Under the pieces are notes generated by a model, which did not search any database, was not told the origin of the DNA, and was given only the letters and a program-made list of their open reading frames with translations. Positions 1 through 11,174 of a DNA stretch of 64,000 nucleotides are shown piece after piece. This DNA is from Ignavibacteriales bacterium (GTDB lineage Bacteria > Bacteroidota > Ignavibacteria > Ignavibacteriales > Ignavibacteriaceae), in contig DPRR01000045.1 of NCBI GenBank assembly GCA_003538625.1, positions 271,883-335,882 of the forward strand, in the 5' to 3' direction. Position 1 is the stretch's first letter. Each line of letters starts with the position of its first letter. Made by a program: the position numbers and the translations under genes.

Positions 1-213
1 CTTAACAAGTCCGGGATATTTCTTAACATTTTCTCCAACGCAAAAAAATAATGCTTTAATATTATTATCGGAAAGCTTTTTTAGGATTATTTCAGTTGTT
101 CCAGGATTTGGCCCATCGTCAAATGTCAACAAAATCTTATTGTTTATAGTGTACCACCTAAAATCATTAAAGATCTTTTTTAAGATTGCCGGCGGATTAT
201 AAAGATACTTCAT
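1..213 (-). CDS. Polysaccharide deacetylase (NodB-type), N-terminal part, cut by window edge
   Basis: Reading leftward from an ATG at 213, the first 71 codons give a protein with the NodB/CE4 signature TFDDGPNP at about residues 31-38, followed by a segment ending in ALFFCVGENVKKYP. CE4 enzymes remove N- or O-acetyl groups from peptidoglycan or polysaccharides using a metal bound by the Asp of this motif and two later His residues. The His motif (HxxxH) would lie beyond the left edge, so activity cannot be judged. The N-terminus (MKYLYNPPAI) has no signal peptide, which suggests a cytoplasmic or membrane-associated enzyme. It is divergent from the EamA transporter gene at 300. The family call is firm; the substrate is unknown. 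Confidence 0.85.
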   Translation of the reverse strand, partial: MKYLYNPPAILKKIFNDFRWYTINNKILLTFDDGPNPGTTEIILKKLSDNNIKALFFCVGENVKKYPGLVK

Positions 214-299
214 TTAGTTAATGGTCTGATTATTCTATTAAATCTTTTTCTGTAATTTAGTCATAGTAAAATAAATTCAGTAATGTTTACAATTTTTTA

Positions 300-1160
300 A
301 TGCATAACCTATCAGAACATAACAAAGGAATTCTTGCTGTTTTCTTAACTGCAATTTTATGGAGTTCAGGCGGGCTTTTCATAAAACTCATATCTCTGGA
401 TTCAATGGAGCTTTCATTTTTCCGTTGCGCAATAGCAGCAGTTGTGTTTGCTATTATGTTCAGAAAAAGAGTTTTGAAATTAAATCCATTAGCATTGTTA
501 AATTCTTTGGCCTACGCCGCGGTGTTAATATTATTTGTGATTGCAACAAAAACAACTACAGCCGCTAATGCAATATTTCTACAATCAACTGCACCAATTT
601 ATGTTTTGATATTTGAACCTTTACTCACAAAAACAAAGTGGGAAAGAATAAACATTATTACAATTGCTGTTTGTTTTTTTGGAATGATTTTATTTTTTAT
701 GGGTGATTTAACTCCGGGTGATATTGAAGGAAACATTGCAGCGTTATTAGCAGGAGTTGCATTTGCAGCATTCTTTTTGGGAATGAAAAAAAATGAGCCA
801 CAATACGGCGAGTCATCAATCTTTTATGGTAATGTTATTGTTGCACTTATATGCATCCCCTTCGTAACAGATTTATCTTCAATATCATTACAAGATTTTG
901 CGATGGTAAGTTTTCTTGGTGTTTTTCAGATTGCCTTTGCCTATGCACTTTTTAGTTATGGATTAAAAAGAATTATTGCGGTTGAGGCTTCAATCATTTC
1001 GATGTTTGAGCCGGTGCTAAATCCAATTTGCGTTTTTATTGGATATGGAGAGGTTCCATCATTTTATGCAATCATTGGCGGGATAATAATTATAACAGCA
1101 ATTTCAGCTCGAACAATAATTTCAAATTCAGATTTTATAAAAACAAAGTTTAAGTTTTAG
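300..1160 (+). CDS. EamA/DMT-family membrane transporter
   Basis: A 286-residue, strongly hydrophobic protein with about ten predicted membrane helices arranged as two EamA repeats (roughly residues 12-140 and 150-280). Family hallmarks include the first-helix motif AILWSSGGLFIK and the second-repeat stretch FAYALFSYGLKRI followed by EASIISMFEPVLNPI, where the conserved Glu-x-Val/Leu-x-Pro context typical of EamA is visible. These proteins are inner-membrane exporters or exchangers of metabolites such as amino acids, nucleosides or sugars; the substrate cannot be read from sequence. The length matches the family norm of 280-300. The gene appears monocistronic: the toxin-antitoxin promoter lies immediately downstream. 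Confidence 0.88.
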   Translation: MHNLSEHNKGILAVFLTAILWSSGGLFIKLISLDSMELSFFRCAIAAVVFAIMFRKRVLKLNPLALLNSLAYAAVLILFVIATKTTTAANAIFLQSTAPIYVLIFEPLLTKTKWERINIITIAVCFFGMILFFMGDLTPGDIEGNIAALLAGVAFAAFFLGMKKNEPQYGESSIFYGNVIVALICIPFVTDLSSISLQDFAMVSFLGVFQIAFAYALFSYGLKRIIAVEASIISMFEPVLNPICVFIGYGEVPSFYAIIGGIIIITAISARTIISNSDFIKTKFKF

Positions 1161-1175
1161 AGCGAGATTTTAAAA

Positions 1176-1204
1176 TTGACTTAGACCTATTAAAGGTCTA
1201 TATT
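1176..1204 (+). promoter_or_regulatory. Promoter with palindromic operator for the Phd/ParE operon
   Basis: TTGACT (1176-1181), a 17-nt spacer and TATATT (1199-1204) form a near-ideal housekeeping promoter. The spacer is almost filled by a perfect 7-bp inverted repeat, TAGACCT-ATTAA-AGGTCTA (1182-1200). A dimeric regulator bound here would occlude both polymerase contacts. It is placed 28 nt ahead of the antitoxin ATG, as expected for antitoxin autoregulation. The repeat and promoter elements are seen directly; the identity of the binding protein is inferred from type II TA biology. Confidence 0.72.
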
Positions 1205-1231
1205 TTGGTCAAAATTATTTTAGGAAAAATT

Positions 1232-1534
1232 ATGAAACTAAGTGAATCAGTTAGACCAATAAGCTACCTTAAAACTCATGCCTCAGAAGTTATTCGTGAT
1301 GTTTCTGAAAACTACAAAACAATACTAATTACTCATAACGGTGAAGCGAAAGCCATTCTGCAGGATGTTAAAGTCTATGAAAAACAGCAAGAAACATTAG
1401 CTATGCTTAAACTGCTTGCATTAAGTACTAAATCAATTAAAGAAGGAAAAGTTAAATCGCTTCAAAAAACCTTTAAGGATTTAGATAAAAAGATTAAAGA
1501 ATTTAAGAAGTTAAAAAATGACTTACAAAGTTAA
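1232..1534 (+). CDS. Phd/YefM-family antitoxin
   Basis: About 100 residues. The N-terminal 60 have the Phd/YefM fold signature: SVRPISYLKTHASEVIRDV, then the beta strand with ILITHNGEAKAILQDVKVYE. This DNA-binding domain precedes a Lys-rich C-terminal helix that would wrap the toxin. I place the start at the ATG at 1232, which has an AGGAAAA element 6-12 nt upstream, rather than at an in-frame TTG at 1205 that would begin only a few bases downstream of the -10. The reading frame overlaps the toxin gene by 17 nt, implying coupled translation. The antitoxin should neutralise the ParE-like toxin and, with it, bind the palindrome at 1182-1200. Confidence 0.88.
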   Translation: MKLSESVRPISYLKTHASEVIRDVSENYKTILITHNGEAKAILQDVKVYEKQQETLAMLKLLALSTKSIKEGKVKSLQKTFKDLDKKIKEFKKLKNDLQS

Positions 1535-1841
1535 TTTTACAGAACCTGCTGAAAAAGATCTTATGGAAATTTACACTTATGTTTTTGAAAATGATGGAGA
1601 AATGAATGCTGATTCTTTAAGACAGAGTCTGCAATCAAAATGTAATGAATTAGAAAATTTCCCGTCTCGTGGTCATATTCTACCAGAATTAATTAACTTT
1701 AACACTTCAGATTTCCTTGAAATTCATTTTAAAGCTTATCGAATCATTTATCAATTACAGAAACGGGAAGTCTTTATACACTGTGTTCTTGATGGCAGAA
1801 GAGATATAAAAAAAATTCTTGAAGAAAGATTATTGAGATAA
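1518..1841 (+). CDS. ParE/RelE-superfamily toxin
   Basis: A 107-residue protein with the RelE/ParE architecture: TYKVNFTEPAEKDLMEIYTYV (strand 1 plus helix), ENFPSRGHILPEL, then the core strands IHFKAYRIIYQLQKREVFIHCVLDGRRD. The conserved Pro-Ser-Arg-Gly, the YRIIY strand and the final VLDGRRD strand are typical of ParE toxins. ParE members poison DNA gyrase whereas RelE members cleave mRNA at the ribosome; the sequence favours the ParE-like branch but does not settle the target. Translation starts 17 nt inside the antitoxin gene. Full length, no obvious disabling change. Confidence 0.88.
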   Translation: MTYKVNFTEPAEKDLMEIYTYVFENDGEMNADSLRQSLQSKCNELENFPSRGHILPELINFNTSDFLEIHFKAYRIIYQLQKREVFIHCVLDGRRDIKKILEERLLR

Positions 1842-1847
1842 ATCTTT

Positions 1848-2492
1848 TTAAGGCTGCAACCTATAAATCTTCCAATCATCTTTATCTTTTTCATAAACAA
1901 TTCTATCGTGCAATCTATCTCGTCTTCCCTGCCAAAACTCAAACTTATTTGGAATCAGTTTATATCCGCCCCAATTTTCCGGAGTTGGTGGATTCTCACC
2001 AAATTGTTTTTCTAAATCCAAAAATCTTTTTTCTAAAACTTCCCTGCTTTTAACAACTTCACTTTGTCTTGATGCCAATGCTCCGTACCTACTTTTTAGC
2101 GGACGTAAATTAAAATATTCCTCTGATTCTTTTCTGCTGATCTGTACAATCTTCCCCTCGATTCTAACCTGTCTTTCAAATTCTCTCCACCAAAAAAGTA
2201 AGGAAGCAAAAGGATTTTCTAAAAGCTCTTTTCCTTTTCTGCTTTCGTAGTTTGTAAAGAATGTAAATCCGGTTTCATCGAATTCTTTAAGCAATACCAT
2301 CCTTGCTGAAGGAATTCCATTCTTTGTTGCAGTTGCAATTGTCATAGCATTTGGTTCGATTACGTCAGACTTTAGCACTAAATCAAACCATAACTTGAAT
2401 TGTACAAATGGATCTTTGTTAATGCTTGATTCAAGCAATTGATCTTGCTCATAATTTAAGCGTAAGTTCTTTAATTGATTATTTTCTTGCAT
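1848..2492 (-). CDS. pdxH: Pyridoxamine/pyridoxine 5'-phosphate oxidase
   Basis: A 214-residue protein matching PdxH over its full length. PdxH oxidises pyridoxine 5'-phosphate or pyridoxamine 5'-phosphate to pyridoxal 5'-phosphate with FMN and O2, the last step of PLP synthesis and salvage. Visible signatures are the FMN-binding stretch ARMVLLKEFDETGFTFFTN (residues about 64-82), YESRKGKELLENP, the dimer/FMN motif WWREFERQVRIEG, RPLKSRYGALASRQS, and the C-terminal family pattern FEFWQGRRDRLHDR followed by the IYRLQP end. Cytoplasmic homodimer. Convergent with the ParE toxin gene (6-nt gap). Oxygen dependence suggests the organism is at least facultatively aerobic. Confidence 0.95.
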   Translation of the reverse strand: MQENNQLKNLRLNYEQDQLLESSINKDPFVQFKLWFDLVLKSDVIEPNAMTIATATKNGIPSARMVLLKEFDETGFTFFTNYESRKGKELLENPFASLLFWWREFERQVRIEGKIVQISRKESEEYFNLRPLKSRYGALASRQSEVVKSREVLEKRFLDLEKQFGENPPTPENWGGYKLIPNKFEFWQGRRDRLHDRIVYEKDKDDWKIYRLQP

Positions 2493-2629
2493 AGATTTTT
2501 TGTAATAATGTCTTATATTTTCAGAACTAAATCCGGTTGAATTATGTTTAAAATTTATTTAGTATCATAACTGTGTAATTGAAAAATAAACTTATTAAAA
2601 TTTATAAACAAAAATCTGCATAAATAAAA

Positions 2630-6253
<3,624 letters not shown>

Positions 6254-6414
6254 CATTTCCTAAGCCTAAGAGTTGCAATACAAAATCCCTTAATCTGAAG
6301 TTGTTTGAGACAATTGTAATAATGTGAAACACCATAAATGCGATAATCCTTCTAAAATCATACATTAAAGTGGCATATTAATTGGCTCTAATAAGCTCAA
6401 CTAAATTAAGTGAT

Positions 6415-6822
6415 ATGATGGAAGAATTTCAGAGACAAATAGCAAACGGCTTTATTATCGAAAGAGTTAATCTTTACGAAGCTACTATCGCAAAAGCGGC
6501 GGCGTTTAAAAAACACCTTGAAACCGACATCAGCCTTGGCTATAAAATAATAATAATTGATATGAGTAACTGCAATTCATTGGATTCTGCTTTTATTGGT
6601 GTTATGGTAGTTACATTAAAACAATTAATGAGATTAGGTGGAACAATTAAGATTGTTAAGCCGGGCATGTTTTCCAAATCGCTGCTTAATTTAACCGGAA
6701 CAATTGAAATATTTGAATTATTTGACTCACTTGATTCTGCAATTACCAGCATAACCTACACTAGTAAACAAAGATGTGAAATCAATACAACAGGATTAGA
6801 TCAACTGGCATTGGCCCATTAA
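6415..6822 (+). CDS. STAS-domain protein (anti-anti-sigma factor-like)
   Basis: About 135 residues forming a single STAS domain. The alternating strand/helix pattern is clear: KIIIIDMSNCNSLDSAFIGVMVVTLKQLMRLGGTIKIV, then FSKSLLNLTGTIEIFELFDSLDSAI. The loop before the second helix reads CNSLDSAFIGV, matching the D-S-x-x-(I/L)-G pattern in which the Ser is the phosphorylation site of SpoIIAA/RsbV-type antagonists. Such proteins release sigma factors or other partners from an anti-sigma kinase. No cognate kinase or phosphatase lies nearby. The frame is also open to a TTG at 6382; I prefer the ATG pair at 6415/6418 because TTG is rare and neither site has a good ribosome binding site. Confidence 0.8.
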   Translation: MMEEFQRQIANGFIIERVNLYEATIAKAAAFKKHLETDISLGYKIIIIDMSNCNSLDSAFIGVMVVTLKQLMRLGGTIKIVKPGMFSKSLLNLTGTIEIFELFDSLDSAITSITYTSKQRCEINTTGLDQLALAH

Positions 6823-6876
6823 GATTGAAAAGATCATTTACTTACCTTAGATTTACAATTGAAGTTATAAATAATT

Positions 6877-6949
6877 GCGAGCGTAACTCAGTTGGTAGAG
6901 TGTCAGCTTCCCAAGCTGGATGTCGCGGGTTCGATCCCCGTCGCTCGCT
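6877..6949 (+). tRNA. tRNA-Gly (anticodon CCC)
   Basis: A complete 73-nt cloverleaf: acceptor GCGAGCG/CGCTCGC, D-arm ACTC..GAGT, anticodon stem TCAGC/GCTGG with 7-nt loop TTCCCAA giving anticodon CCC (reads GGG), T-arm GCGGG-TTCGATC-CCCGT, discriminator T. The 3' CCA is not encoded. Confidence 0.95.
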
Positions 6950-7038
6950 CTTGCTTAAAAAAAATTACCTGCCAATGTTTTCAATTTATATTTACTTTTA
7001 GATTGATTCACTTTTTACATCTGAATTTTATTTTTTAT

Positions 7039-7287
7039 CTACCAGTTCTGTACAAGCTTCGGATCGAATTGAATGATACCTATCGCTCTACCTTTTTTTC
7101 GGATCATAGTTGGGATTGAAAGAAGTGCTTCCTCGGGGCTGTCCGCTTCAATCATAGCATATCCGGTATGATCACCTGATTTACATCCCCACCAAAAATG
7201 CGTTAGATACCCTATTGCAAGAGTTTGTTTAACAACTACTGTGCATTCTTCGTGGGTGTGTGGAGAAATGATCATGAATTTTTGCAT
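7039..7287 (-). CDS. Small conserved-looking protein of unknown function (82 aa)
   Basis: I do not recognise the family with certainty. The frame is open further upstream, but the start chosen is the ATG at 7287, preceded by an AAGGAGCTGACT ribosome binding site; the upstream extension is low-complexity and unlike protein. The 82 residues look like a single small alpha/beta sandwich of the dimeric alpha-beta barrel type: MQKFMIISPHTHEEC as strand and loop with His and Cys, then WWGCKSGDHTGYAMIEADSPEEAL, and a final IGIIQFDPKLVQNW. Several His/Cys residues (H10, H12, C15, C39, H43) could bind metal. It lies 79 nt downstream of the receiver/reductase gene in the same direction and may be its third partner. 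Confidence 0.6.
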   Translation of the reverse strand: MQKFMIISPHTHEECTVVVKQTLAIGYLTHFWWGCKSGDHTGYAMIEADSPEEALLSIPTMIRKKGRAIGIIQFDPKLVQNW

Positions 7288-7366
7288 AGTCAGCTCCTTG
7301 TAAAATTTTGTTGAAAATAAAAAATATGTTTTTTCTTTGCTGCATAAAAAATAATTAAAATTATAT

Positions 7367-9028
7367 TTACATCTCTTCCAGATATTTACGGACGAAACGA
7401 ATAGCCATTGCACCTTCACCTACAGCTGAAGATATCCCTGTTAATGCTGTGGATCTCACATCACCCGAAGCAAAAATTCCGGGCACACTCGTTTCCGGTA
7501 AAAGTGGTTTTCTCTCTAATTTCCAAAAAGAATTAAATGATTTATCTTTCATTAGATCATTACCGGTTATTATAAATCCTTTTTCATCTTTAAGGACAAT
7601 ATTATTCAGCCACATCGTGCCGGGCTTAGCTCCGATATAAATGAAAAGTGCTTTAGCAGGTACTATTTTTTCTTCGCCTGATTTAGAATCTTTAAGTGTG
7701 ATTTTTTCTAATACTTTATCACCATCAACCGAAAATATTTCTGTATGAGGATGCACTTTAATATTGGGTGTTTTGATAATACTTTCAGCAAGATAGTAAG
7801 CTGCAGTATTTTTTATTGAGTCACGTCTGATAAGTATGTTTACTTCCTTAGCAAACTTACACATATACATCGCCGCCTGGCAGGCGGAATTTCCTCCGCC
7901 GACAATGTAGATAATTTCATCCTTACATGCATGCGCCTCTACAGCAGCGGCACCGTAATAAACACCCGCCCCTGCAAATTTATCTAACCCCTGAATACCT
8001 AGTTTGGTGTACTCAACACCGGTAGCAATGATTATTGTTTTGCTGAATACTTCTGAACCATCTGTCATTTCAGTTATTTTATATCCATCCTGAAGGCGAA
8101 TGTTTTTGACAGTCTTTGGAGTGAGAATCTCCGTACCGAAACGAAGAGTCTGAGTTATTGCTCGTCGGGTTAGCTCAGATCCTGAAAGTCCGGTTGGAAA
8201 ACCCAGATAATTTTCAATTCGTGCGCTGCTGCTTGCCTGGCCGCCAGGATTACTTTTTTCAATTAATATTGTTTTCAATCCCTCGCAGGATCCATATACT
8301 GAGGCTGCTAATCCCGCCGGACCACCGCCGATTATAAGGACATCGTACATTTTCTGAGATGGAGTTTGCCGAAGACCGATACGCTCAGCAAGCTGTGGTA
8401 ATTCAGGATCACTCATAAATGATCCATCTTTTAGCACCACTAACGGCAGATTATCCCGATTCATATTTGAACTGAAAAGATATTTATCTGCGTCAGGATT
8501 ATTTTCAATATCCATCCATAAATATGGAATTAAATTGCCCGAAAGAAATTCTTTTAGACTATGTGATTTCGGCGACCACTGGAAGCCTATAATTCGGATA
8601 CCTTCGTGATCAGGTTTGTACTGTGCCTGCCAATCATCAAGCAAATCATCCAACACAGGATAAAGTTTTTCATCCGGTGGATTCCATGGTTTAAGTAAAT
8701 AGTAATTTAATTTAATATCGTTTATTGCTTTTATCGCAACCTCTATATCGGAGTAAGCAGTAAGAAGAACTAATTTTGCCTCAGTGTATATCTCTTTTGC
8801 TTTCTCTAAAAAAATCACTCCTTCCATTTCGGGCATACGCTGATCTGAAATGAACAATGCAACTGTTTCGTTTTTCAGTTTTAATTCTTTGATAAGATCG
8901 AGTGCTTCAATTGCAGAGTCGGTAGCACTTATACGATAGTCATTATGATATTTTGAACGAACATCTCTCTGAATGGCACGGAGCACCTGTTCGTCGTCAT
9001 CAACAATTATAATAAATGGTAATTTCAT
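7367..9028 (-). CDS. Response-regulator receiver fused to degenerate thioredoxin-fold and thioredoxin-reductase-like flavoprotein
   Basis: A 553-residue three-part protein. Residues 1-125 are a CheY-like receiver: acidic cluster at 10-12, phospho-acceptor D62 (FISDQRMP), T90 and K113 (LLKPW). Residues about 143-222 resemble a glutaredoxin/thioredoxin fold (GFQWSPKSHS...LPLVVLKDGSF) in which the usual CPxC is WSPKS. Residues 227-553 are a thioredoxin-reductase-type FAD/NAD(P)H module: GGGPAG near 234, GGGNSACQAA, and GIFASGDVRS near the C-terminus. The redox CxxC of true thioredoxin reductase is replaced at about 358-368 by YGAAAVEAHAC. It therefore probably reduces something other than thioredoxin, or senses NAD(P)H. 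It follows its histidine kinase with only 5 nt between. Confidence 0.88.
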   Translation of the reverse strand: MKLPFIIIVDDDEQVLRAIQRDVRSKYHNDYRISATDSAIEALDLIKELKLKNETVALFISDQRMPEMEGVIFLEKAKEIYTEAKLVLLTAYSDIEVAIKAINDIKLNYYLLKPWNPPDEKLYPVLDDLLDDWQAQYKPDHEGIRIIGFQWSPKSHSLKEFLSGNLIPYLWMDIENNPDADKYLFSSNMNRDNLPLVVLKDGSFMSDPELPQLAERIGLRQTPSQKMYDVLIIGGGPAGLAASVYGSCEGLKTILIEKSNPGGQASSSARIENYLGFPTGLSGSELTRRAITQTLRFGTEILTPKTVKNIRLQDGYKITEMTDGSEVFSKTIIIATGVEYTKLGIQGLDKFAGAGVYYGAAAVEAHACKDEIIYIVGGGNSACQAAMYMCKFAKEVNILIRRDSIKNTAAYYLAESIIKTPNIKVHPHTEIFSVDGDKVLEKITLKDSKSGEEKIVPAKALFIYIGAKPGTMWLNNIVLKDEKGFIITGNDLMKDKSFNSFWKLERKPLLPETSVPGIFASGDVRSTALTGISSAVGEGAMAIRFVRKYLEEM

Positions 9029-9033
9029 ATCGC

Positions 9034-10446
9034 TTATTGTTTTTCCTGATAAATAGGCAGACTGATTTGAAATTCAGTTCTACCCGGTTTTGAGTTAACT
9101 TTTATTTCACCATTGTGATGTTTGATAATTCTTTTTACAAGATCCAGCCCGATCCCGGTTCCTTCACCAACTTTTTTAGTAGTAAAAAATGGATCGAATA
9201 TCCTTGAAAGGATTTCTGCCGGAATTCCTGCTCCATTATCAATTATTTTAATTTCAACATTTTTAACATTGCATTTGGTTTCAATATTAAGTCTGCCGCC
9301 AACATCAAGTGCGTAGATTGAGTTGTCAATAATATTTGTCCAAACCTGATTCAGTTCTCCTATATACGCCGGAACTTCATGAAGTTCTGTGCAAAATGAT
9401 TTTTCCACAATTATATTTTTTTCTCGAAGTTTGTATCCAAGCAATGTAAGAGTGTTCTCAATATCTGCATGAATATCTGTAGGTTGTAGTTCATTCGTCC
9501 TATCCATGTGAACGTGACTTTTAATTGCTCCAACTAAATTTGACACCCGGTTAGATGCTTCTGCAAGATCTTTAATAATTCTCTGTGAACTAAGTAAATT
9601 TTCTACCCAGAGAAGTAATTGAACCAGTTCGTCTTTGGGAACTTTATCGGCTAAGATTTCAAGGTCATCCATGTCAAAGCCTGCATCAATAAATGTATCA
9701 ACAACCTGATGATCAGTGGGAAGCCCCTTTGTATCAAGCCAATTCATCAATAAATCTTCATTTTTCATTCGCTGCAATGCGCTAACTTTTTTCTTTGGCA
9801 AAATTTCTTTCGCCTCAATTTTTTCTCTAAAGTATTTAATATGATCGGCATTTATATTTTGGCGGAGAATTTTTTCTGTCAGTTCTATATTCAAGAATAG
9901 TCGATTGGCTAATTCATAAGATATCCTGTTTATCGCAGAAGCAGGGTTATTAAGCTCATGCGCAATTCCAGCAGCCAGATTACCCAATGCACTAACTTTT
10001 TCAAGCTGCAATTGCATAGTAGCAAATGATTTGGCGCGTTCTGTCATATATCCGATACACCGCTGAATAAATGCCGGATTAAGCTGTTCAAGCTCCTGAA
10101 AATATTTTTTATGCAATCGCAATCCTCGAAGTTTATCAACAGCAATTGAATTACCAGGATAAACTTTCATCCTTGAATAAGGTAGTATTCCTGTTACTCC
10201 TCCCGACTCAACATCATTCGTAAAGTGATGGTAAAACACTAACCGTCCATTCACATTCATATAAAAATCAAATCCACCTTGAATAATAAAAAACATCCAA
10301 TCAGCCGGGTCCCCGGTTTTTGCCACAAGTTCACCGCTTTCATACTCAATTACCTCCGCATGTTCCAGAATCCATTGCAGATGTACATCAGATAAGTCGC
10401 TTAAAGCGATAATTTTTTTTAATTCTTCAATCGTTACAGGTTGCAT
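9034..10446 (-). CDS. Soluble histidine kinase with N-terminal cyclic-nucleotide-binding (cNMP) domain
   Basis: A 470-residue cytoplasmic kinase with no membrane segment. Residues 15-125 form a cNMP/CAP-like beta-roll (HAEVIEYESGELVAKTGDPADWMFFIIQGGF). The dimerisation/phosphotransfer helix contains GNLAAGIAHELNNP with phospho-acceptor H163. The C-terminal ATPase domain has the N-box (IIDNSIYAL), G1 (DNGAGIP), F-box (FDPFFTTK) and G2 (GEGTGIGLDL). It precedes the receiver/reductase fusion by 5 nt, so phosphotransfer from H163 to D62 of that protein is the natural inference. The effector of the cNMP-like domain is unknown; these domains also bind heme, nucleotides or redox ligands. Confidence 0.92.
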   Translation of the reverse strand: MQPVTIEELKKIIALSDLSDVHLQWILEHAEVIEYESGELVAKTGDPADWMFFIIQGGFDFYMNVNGRLVFYHHFTNDVESGGVTGILPYSRMKVYPGNSIAVDKLRGLRLHKKYFQELEQLNPAFIQRCIGYMTERAKSFATMQLQLEKVSALGNLAAGIAHELNNPASAINRISYELANRLFLNIELTEKILRQNINADHIKYFREKIEAKEILPKKKVSALQRMKNEDLLMNWLDTKGLPTDHQVVDTFIDAGFDMDDLEILADKVPKDELVQLLLWVENLLSSQRIIKDLAEASNRVSNLVGAIKSHVHMDRTNELQPTDIHADIENTLTLLGYKLREKNIIVEKSFCTELHEVPAYIGELNQVWTNIIDNSIYALDVGGRLNIETKCNVKNVEIKIIDNGAGIPAEILSRIFDPFFTTKKVGEGTGIGLDLVKRIIKHHNGEIKVNSKPGRTEFQISLPIYQEKQ

Positions 10447-10859
10447 ATTTGTAAAAAATATAAAAACATTTAATTGGCAGTACTCAATATTGTACTGCTA
10501 TAATTTTATGGTTAGTCAAGAAATTCGGATTATTCTACTTGATGAAGATTGTTAAAAAACTAATTATAAGTCAAGAACTTATAGAGGTTATTTTTAGATT
10601 TTTTAAAAACTTATGAATGATTTGCATTTTTCAGACTTATCCGCAGATGTTTAATTTATACAGAATAACTTTCCATTAGAAATTAAACTTAGAGCTAATT
10701 TAATGGGAGTGCTTCATCATTTGCAGCCTGATTATTATTTAACTTAAAAAGGATAGCAGCCAAATTTTCAATGTTATCAGAGCTATAAAACATTAAGATT
10801 GTTTGGTTTTATTTTAGAAAAACCACATATTTGTCCACCAAATTTTGATAAACAATTTT
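10447..10859. other. AT-rich intergenic region, no gene seen
   Basis: About 410 nt between the histidine kinase start and tRNA-Val. It must hold the kinase promoter (leftward) and the tRNA promoter (rightward). I find no open frame with coding character, no strong hairpin and no repeat. Confidence 0.6.
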
Positions 10860-10934
10860 GGGCGCTTAGCTCAGCTGGTTTAGAGCATCTGCCTTACAAG
10901 CAGAGGGTCCGGGGTTCGAATCCCTGAGCGCCCA
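10860..10934 (+). tRNA. tRNA-Val (anticodon UAC)
   Basis: A 75-nt cloverleaf: acceptor GGGCGCT/AGCGCCC, D-arm GCTC..GAGC, anticodon stem TCTGC/GCAGA with loop CTTACAA giving anticodon TAC (reads GTA), T-arm CCGGG-TTCGAAT-CCCTG, discriminator A. The CCA is not encoded; the sequence continues CACAC. Confidence 0.95.
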
Positions 10935-10942
10935 CACACTGC

Positions 10943-10975
10943 AAAGCCTTGTAAAATAAATGTTTACAAGGCTTT
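10943..10975 (+). terminator. Strong hairpin terminator after tRNA-Val
   Basis: A perfect 13-bp stem, AAAGCCTTGTAAA / TTTACAAGGCTTT, with a 7-nt loop, followed by ATTGTTTT. It begins 9 nt after the tRNA, as expected for a Rho-independent terminator. The T-run is interrupted. Confidence 0.75.
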
Positions 10976-11174
10976 ATTGTTTTAAATCATTTTGTGACTG
11001 AAACAGATTTGGCAACCGAATTAAAAAGAAAGACTATAATTAGTTTTTGGTTCCATAATATTTATTTCCATATAGAATGAAGCTATCCCTGAAATAATGT
11101 TACCCATTCACACATCATGCCCGTCGATGAGGTTTTTATCTGAACTTGCTGCCAATGGTGTGCAACATTTAACT

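Noticed and set aside
6892..7119. Open frame overlapping tRNA-Gly
   Set aside because: Starts inside the tRNA and has no protein-like composition or ribosome binding site.
7288..7419. N-terminal extension of the 82-residue protein gene upstream of 7287
   Set aside because: It overlaps the end of the upstream gene, is compositionally odd, and the internal ATG has a strong ribosome binding site.
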